From positions 270,690-334,689 of the forward strand of contig NZ_UTBZ01000164.1 in assembly GCF_900580865.1 (NCBI RefSeq): DNA of 64,000 bases, given 5' to 3'. Below are positions 59,801 through 64,000 of the stretch, piece after piece. The notes under the pieces are model-generated. The model did no database searches. It was not told the origin of the DNA and saw only the letters and a list, made by a program, of their open reading frames with translations. The number at the start of each line of letters is the position of its first letter. Position 1 is the stretch's first letter. Source of the stretch: Pseudomonas viridiflava. Lineage in GTDB: Bacteria; Pseudomonadota; Gammaproteobacteria; Pseudomonadales; Pseudomonadaceae. Position numbers and translations under genes: made by a program.

Positions 59801-59876
59801 TGGCAGGTCAGGAGGGAATCGAACCCCCAACCTACGGTTTTGGAGACCGTCGCTCTGCCAATTGAGCTACTGACCT
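59801..59876 (-). tRNA. trnW: tRNA-Trp (anticodon CCA)
   Basis: 76 nt with encoded CCA end. Acceptor AGGTCAG/CTGACCT pairs fully, T-loop GTTCGATTC, anticodon loop CTCCAAA at the centre. It lies between secE and tufB, its usual place next to secE-nusG. Confidence 0.96.
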
Positions 59877-59929
59877 AAAACAAAATCAGGCCGACCATTA
59901 TGCCGGCCCGAAAAATACATTACAACCAC

Positions 59930-61123
59930 TTACTCGATGATTTTAGCTACGACACCAGCGCCGACGGTACGACCGCCTTCACGGATAGCGAAACGCAGAC
60001 CATCTTCCATCGCGATGGTTTTGATCAGGGTAACAGTCATCTGAATGTTGTCACCTGGCATTACCATTTCAACGCCTTCTGGCAGCTCGCAGTTACCGGT
60101 CACGTCAGTAGTACGGAAGTAGAACTGTGGACGGTAGCCTTTGAAGAACGGAGTGTGACGGCCGCCCTCTTCCTTGCTCAGAACGTAAACTTCCGCGGTG
60201 AACTTGGTGTGCGGCTTAACCGAACCCGGCTTAACCAGAACCTGACCACGCTCAACGTCGTCACGCTTGGTACCACGCAGCAGAACGCCGCAGTTCTCGC
60301 CAGCACGACCTTCGTCGAGCAGCTTGCGGAACATTTCAACACCGGTGCAGGTGGAAACGGTAGTGTCACGCAGACCAACGATTTCCAGCGGATCCTGAAC
60401 GCGAACGATACCGCGCTCGATACGACCAGTCACAACAGTACCGCGACCCGAGATCGAGAATACGTCTTCGATTGGCATCAGGAACGGCTTGTCGATCATA
60501 CGAACTGGTTCTGGGATGTAGCTGTCCAGAGTTTCAACCAGTTTCTTGACGGCAGTGGTGCCCATCTCGTTGTCGTCTTTGCCTTCCAGCGCCATACGAG
60601 CCGAACCGATGATGATTGGAGTGTCATCGCCCGGGAAGTCGTAGGTGGACAGCAGGTCGCGAACTTCCATCTCAACCAGTTCCAGCAGCTCAGCGTCGTC
60701 TACCAGGTCAGCCTTGTTCAGGAAAACCACGATGTACGGAACGCCTACCTGGCGGGACAGCAGGATGTGCTCACGGGTTTGTGGCATCGGACCATCAGCG
60801 GCCGAGCAAACCAGGATAGCGCCGTCCATTTGAGCAGCACCGGTGATCATGTTCTTCACATAGTCAGCGTGACCTGGGCAGTCAACGTGAGCGTAGTGAC
60901 GGATCAGCGAGTTGTACTCAACGTGCGCGGTGTTGATGGTGATACCGCGAGCTTTTTCTTCTGGAGCGCTGTCGATCTTGTCGAATTCAACTACGGCCGA
61001 ACCGAAAACTTCGGAGCAGACGCGAGTCAGAGCAGCGGTCAGAGTGGTTTTACCGTGGTCAACGTGACCAATGGTCCCAACGTTGACGTGGGGCAGGGAA
61101 CGATCAAATTTTTCCTTAGCCAT
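59930..61123 (-). CDS. tufB: Elongation factor Tu, copy B
   Basis: 397 residues from the ATG at 61123 (MAKEKFDRSLPHVNVG); an ATG 15 bp upstream is not used in the family. The protein is identical to that of tufA. About 797 bp in the middle (60273-61069) are identical at base level by eye, while about six silent differences cluster in each end. It follows the Tyr-Gly-Thr tRNA genes, as in E. coli. Confidence 0.97.
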   Translation of the reverse strand: MAKEKFDRSLPHVNVGTIGHVDHGKTTLTAALTRVCSEVFGSAVVEFDKIDSAPEEKARGITINTAHVEYNSLIRHYAHVDCPGHADYVKNMITGAAQMDGAILVCSAADGPMPQTREHILLSRQVGVPYIVVFLNKADLVDDAELLELVEMEVRDLLSTYDFPGDDTPIIIGSARMALEGKDDNEMGTTAVKKLVETLDSYIPEPVRMIDKPFLMPIEDVFSISGRGTVVTGRIERGIVRVQDPLEIVGLRDTTVSTCTGVEMFRKLLDEGRAGENCGVLLRGTKRDDVERGQVLVKPGSVKPHTKFTAEVYVLSKEEGGRHTPFFKGYRPQFYFRTTDVTGNCELPEGVEMVMPGDNIQMTVTLIKTIAMEDGLRFAIREGGRTVGAGVVAKIIE

Positions 61124-61208
61124 CGATATCACCCTCAACAGAAGAAATTAGACAAACAATATCAACCATTAAAACAAAGGCAGATATTTTCATATCTGCC
61201 TTGTTATA

Positions 61209-61284
61209 TGGAGCTCTTGAGCGGATTTGAACCGCTGACCTCACCCTTACCAAGGGTGTGCTCTACCAACTGAGCTACAAGAGC
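61209..61284 (-). tRNA. trnT: tRNA-Thr (anticodon GGT)
   Basis: 76 nt, acceptor GCTCTTG/CAAGAGC, encoded CCA. Anticodon loop CTTGGTAA reads ACC/ACU codons. Part of the Tyr-Gly-Thr-tufB transcript. Confidence 0.96.
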
Positions 61285-61310
61285 GAAACACTTTGCACAA
61301 CCTGCAAACT

Positions 61311-61384
<74 letters not shown>

Positions 61385-61409
61385 GGAGCCTGCAGCTCAC
61401 GCTTAAATC

Positions 61410-61494
61410 TGGTGGAGGGAGAAGGATTCGAACCTTCGAAGTCGTAGACGTCAGATTTACAGTCTGATCCCTTTGGCCGCTCGGGAACCCCTCC
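61410..61494 (-). tRNA. trnY: tRNA-Tyr (anticodon GTA)
   Basis: 85 nt with the long variable arm of class II tRNAs. Acceptor GGAGGGG pairs with the 3' side CCCTCC region; anticodon loop CTGTAAA; encoded CCA. First gene of the tRNA-tufB unit. Confidence 0.96.
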
Positions 61495-61507
61495 TAATCA
61501 GGCCGGC

Positions 61508-61535
61508 ATTCTATACTATGCCAAACCCCTGTCAA
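61508..61535 (-). promoter_or_regulatory. Sigma-70 promoter of the tRNA-tufB unit
   Basis: On the minus strand TTGACA (61535-61530), 16 bp, TAGAAT (61513-61508), then a GC-rich discriminator GCCGGCC just before tRNA-Tyr. A GC-rich discriminator is typical of stringently controlled stable-RNA promoters. Confidence 0.85.
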
Positions 61536-61637
61536 GCATTTTCTCATTTAAAAACCTGAGGTTAGCTGCATTGACATCGCCCAACTTTGATTCCCTTTTC
61601 AGGTCTTCGCTGTGGAGCGGGCGCCATTCTATGCAAA

Positions 61638-62069
61638 CTATTCAGCAGGTGCAACCCCCTCGCACAGCATTATTTTATGTTTTAACTCATTGAATTCGTT
61701 GGAAAGGTTTTGAAGCTGTGGATCACCCAACAAACGCTGACTCTGAGGAGCGACAGACAACCAATAACCCCCCCCAGAAGCATCCCTCGAAGAAGATTGC
61801 ACACTGACCCCCATTTCGACCAAGCGCTGCTGAAGTGCTGAAAGCGACTCCTGCCTGGAAAAGCCACCGAGAAACAGACACTCCTGCCGTCGCCCCCCTC
61901 GCCCCTCCCGTACATCACCCGTCGTTTCGCTGAGCAAGCGAATGTCTTGCTGGGAACCCCGATACAAACTGAGGGGTGTTACATCTTTCGCCCGCAAGGG
62001 CGCCTCCTGCTGATGCCAGACATAATAGAAAACGTTAAGAACAAGAAGCAGGAGGAACAACCAACGCAT
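61638..62069 (-). CDS. Small SPOR-like membrane-anchored protein
   Basis: 143 residues. One N-terminal membrane anchor (LFLLLLVLNVFYYVW), then a short linker and a C-terminal domain (ECLFLGGFSRQESLSALQQR and VSVQSSSRDASGGGYWL) that looks like a SPOR peptidoglycan-binding fold. SPOR domains bind glycan strands lacking stem peptides at the septum. It follows coaX by 7 bp and ends the birA-coaX operon. Its role in cell division is inference. Confidence 0.75.
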   Translation of the reverse strand: MRWLFLLLLVLNVFYYVWHQQEAPLRAKDVTPLSLYRGSQQDIRLLSETTGDVREGRGGRRQECLFLGGFSRQESLSALQQRLVEMGVSVQSSSRDASGGGYWLSVAPQSQRLLGDPQLQNLSNEFNELKHKIMLCEGVAPAE

Positions 62070-62076
62070 ACAAACC

Positions 62077-62829
62077 TCAGAAAAAAGGACACGCCATAGC
62101 CAACCCTACAAAGACCAGGTCGGGAACGACTCGGGCCTCAGGCGCGACATCCGCAACCAGCTCAGCATCACCACCAGTTATAAAAACGGTGAAGTCTTCT
62201 CCCCAGTAGGAGCGCGCCAACTCCAACTGCGCCAAGACGAAACCTCGCAGCATCAATGCACACCCGCGCTCCACCGCCTCAACGGTGGTCCTCCCTGGCG
62301 CAACGCTGGACAGCGCACGCTCAGCCGCCTGATCCCCATAGCGAATCTTGCGGGTATGGGTACGTAACTGATTTCGCATCAATGGCATTCCAGGGCAAAT
62401 AAAGCCGCCCAGATGGTCACCATCAGAAGCAATAAAATCAGCAGTTACCGCCGTACCGAAATCGAGCACCAGGCAAGCGCCGCCCAATGCAAGATGAAAC
62501 CCGCCAAGCATGGCCAACCATCGATCAAGCCCTAGACGCTCGTAATCTTCATAACCATTTTTAACACCTGACATTTCACGAGCGGACTTCGCACACACCA
62601 CAGAAATACCGAACTCCCGCTCGAGAGCATCGATCAATACATCAGTCTCCTCCGCAGTCCTGACACTGACCATACGACACTTGCGTAGCACAAGCCCTTC
62701 AAGGGACATCAAACTGCCAAGCAACGCTGTATCAGAGTCGACAACTCCTTCAGAAAAAATAGCGCCGGGCGCAGCCTTCAGCACACGCCACTTAATAAAG
62801 CTGTTCCCACAGTCGAGCTCAAGAATCAT
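62077..62829 (-). CDS. coaX: Type III pantothenate kinase
   Basis: 250 residues from the ATG at 62829 (MILELDCGNSFIKWRV); an ATG one codon earlier is equally open to the ribosome. The ASKHA phosphate loop ELDCGNSFIKW, LDFGTAVTADFI and the GGFICPGMPLM block mark CoaX. It phosphorylates pantothenate, the first step of coenzyme A synthesis, and replaces CoaA in pseudomonads. Its start overlaps the birA stop by 11 bp. Confidence 0.95.
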   Translation of the reverse strand: MILELDCGNSFIKWRVLKAAPGAIFSEGVVDSDTALLGSLMSLEGLVLRKCRMVSVRTAEETDVLIDALEREFGISVVCAKSAREMSGVKNGYEDYERLGLDRWLAMLGGFHLALGGACLVLDFGTAVTADFIASDGDHLGGFICPGMPLMRNQLRTHTRKIRYGDQAAERALSSVAPGRTTVEAVERGCALMLRGFVLAQLELARSYWGEDFTVFITGGDAELVADVAPEARVVPDLVFVGLAMACPFF

Positions 62830-63772
62830 CACGCAACCTCAGGCTGAGCTCACCACCACTAAAGACTTTTTCCACACCACTCACCTTCAGACGCAGCGCA
62901 CCCTGATTATCTATTCCGAGCACCTCACCATCTATCTGGCTGGAACCAGCAATCAATGACACCGAGCGGTCTTGCCATAAATGGTTCGCTTCCCATTCCG
63001 CTTGGACAGCCGAAAAGCCATCGGCCTGATGGCGCTGGATGTAAGCACTTAATTGCTTACTCAGCTCAACCACCAAGGCGTTACGATCACTGCTTCTGCC
63101 TGACTCAAGCCGAATTGAAGTCCATTGCTGATCCACTTCATCAGCCACCTGCATGTTCACGTTGACGCCAATACCCAGCACCACGTGGCAAACGTCTGCC
63201 GGATCGCCGACGAGCTCAAGAAGAATGCCTGCGATTTTCTTGTTACCCACCAAGACATCGTTAGGCCACTTCAATCCCGCACCTGGCACTCCAAAATTTC
63301 TCAGAGCCTGCAAGACGGCCAGCCCTACAACAAGACTCAAGCCCTCGAGCTGGCGCATTCCACCATCGATGCGCAGGACAAGACTGTAATAGAGATTTTC
63401 TGCGAAGGGGCTCACCCATTTGCGACCCCTTCGCCCACGCCCAGAGACTTGCCGTTCAGCGAGCACCAAAAAGGGCGCCAAACGACCTTGGCCGATTGCT
63501 CGCAAGGCCTCAGCGTTTGTCGAGTCGACCGAATCCAGAACGGTCACCGGCCAATCTGGTGCCATTGCCGATATTGTTCGAGCGTCGAGCAGTGTCAATG
63601 GCGCAGCCAACTGATAGCCCCGCCCTCGAACTTTATGGATAGACAAGCCAAGTTCAGCCTCAAGGTGCTGAAGCTGCTTCCATACCGCACTTCGACTGAT
63701 TCCCAAGGCAGCGCCCAGATCCTGACCAGAATGGAATCGGCCATCCTTCAGAAGATTCAACAACGTCAACAT
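62819..63772 (-). CDS. birA: Biotin operon repressor / biotin-[acetyl-CoA-carboxylase] ligase
   Basis: 317 residues. The N-terminal winged helix (LGAALGISRSAVWKQLQHLE, about 19-38) is the DNA-binding part, so it is the bifunctional form. The ligase part has the biotinyl-AMP loop GRGRRGRKW (111-119) and catalytic KWPND (168-172). It attaches biotin to AccB. It lies next to an rrn operon and overlaps coaX. Confidence 0.96.
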   Translation of the reverse strand: MLTLLNLLKDGRFHSGQDLGAALGISRSAVWKQLQHLEAELGLSIHKVRGRGYQLAAPLTLLDARTISAMAPDWPVTVLDSVDSTNAEALRAIGQGRLAPFLVLAERQVSGRGRRGRKWVSPFAENLYYSLVLRIDGGMRQLEGLSLVVGLAVLQALRNFGVPGAGLKWPNDVLVGNKKIAGILLELVGDPADVCHVVLGIGVNVNMQVADEVDQQWTSIRLESGRSSDRNALVVELSKQLSAYIQRHQADGFSAVQAEWEANHLWQDRSVSLIAGSSQIDGEVLGIDNQGALRLKVSGVEKVFSGGELSLRLRDDS

Positions 63773-63860
63773 GCAGGTCTCGCCTCAAATGAGGCCCGAA
63801 TAATAGCCACGCCCCGGGCCGTTGCATAGAAATCAAGCAAATGCTTTTCCTGCAGGCAAA

Positions 63861-63893
63861 ACAAAACCCCAATTGCTTTCGCAATTGGGGTTT
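63861..63893 (-). terminator. Terminator of the rrn operon
   Basis: On the minus strand AAACCCCAATTGC, loop GAAA, GCAATTGGGGTTT, followed by TGTTTTG. A GNRA tetraloop on a perfect 13-bp stem, about 12 bp past the 5S end. Confidence 0.95.
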
Positions 63894-63904
63894 CGGAATT
63901 TAAT

Positions 63905-64000
63905 CTTGACGATGACCTACTCTCACATGGGGAAACCCCACACTACCATCGGCGATGCATCGTTTCACTGCTGAGTTCGGGATGGGATCAGGTGGTTCCA
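63905..64000 (-). rRNA. rrf: 5S ribosomal RNA, 5' part cut by window edge
   Basis: The minus strand reads GGAACCACCTGATCCCATCC, CCGAACTCAGCAGTGAAACG and on to GAGAGTAGGTCATCGTCAAG, the conserved 5S sequence of Pseudomonas. About 96 of about 116-120 nt are in the window. It is the last gene of an rrn operon lying to the right. The exact 3' end is set by analogy. Confidence 0.95.

Overview
The window is chromosomal DNA of a Pseudomonas, most likely of the P. fluorescens group. The gene order ssb - MFS transporter - uvrA - ferritin - katA - rplQ - alpha/spc/S10/str operons - rpoC - rpoB - rplLJAK - nusG - secE - tRNA-Trp - tufB - tRNA cluster - coaX - birA - rrn is the one known from pseudomonads. 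The protein sequences are close to those I recall from P. aeruginosa. The left third also carries several copies of the GTGGGAGCG-type REP sequences common in the fluorescent group. No phage, plasmid, transposase gene or CRISPR array is visible.

Left third (1-22.2 kb), accessory and housekeeping genes. A partial nucleotide-sugar epimerase overlaps an RmlD-like protein that has lost its catalytic Tyr/Lys. They are followed by a large Lhr-type helicase (+) and an MscS-family channel (-). A tightly overlapping operon DUF72 - endonuclease/phosphatase - clsB - YbhN-like membrane protein (8.5-12.5 kb) matches the E. coli ybhP-clsB-ybhN group and points to membrane lipid work. A hydrolase/DUF3182 pair follows, then a GlxA-type AraC regulator divergent from a cysteine hydrolase. 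A six-gene operon (16.6-21.1 kb) corresponds to E. coli yjfI-yjfJ-yjfK-yjfL-yjfM-yjfC: a PspA-like protein, a DUF350 membrane protein, an exported DUF1190 protein and a glutathionylspermidine-synthase-type ATP-grasp ligase. A perfect 16-bp inverted repeat brackets a candidate promoter just upstream of this operon. After it comes an isolated AT-rich gene that I do not recognise. Five REP doublets and one 179-bp palindromic repeat lie between these genes.

Middle (22.2-29.3 kb), DNA repair and oxidative stress: ssb with a YajR-like MFS transporter, divergent from uvrA; then a haem-ligand-less bacterioferritin (FtnA type) and catalase katA.

Right half (29.5-64 kb), the gene expression core, all on the minus strand. 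It holds the alpha, spc, S10 and str operons, rpoC and rpoB, the L10 and L11 operons, nusG, secE, two tuf genes coding for identical proteins, four tRNAs (Trp, Thr, Gly, Tyr), a SPOR-like protein, coaX, birA and the 3' part of a 5S rRNA gene. Several promoters and hairpins can be read: TTGACA-17-TAGAAT before rpsJ, TTGACT-17-TAGACT before rpsL, TTGATT-17-TATTAT before rpsM, TTGACA-16-TAGAAT before the tRNA-tufB unit, an rplL-rpoB attenuator, an L10 leader, and a strong hairpin inside the spc operon between rpsN and rpsH.

Most of the window is conserved and well understood. The parts most worth a second look are the PspA/ligase operon with its flanking operator repeats, the orphan AT-rich gene at 21.3 kb, the mosaic identity of the two tuf genes, and the unexplained hairpins in the spc operon and the str leader.
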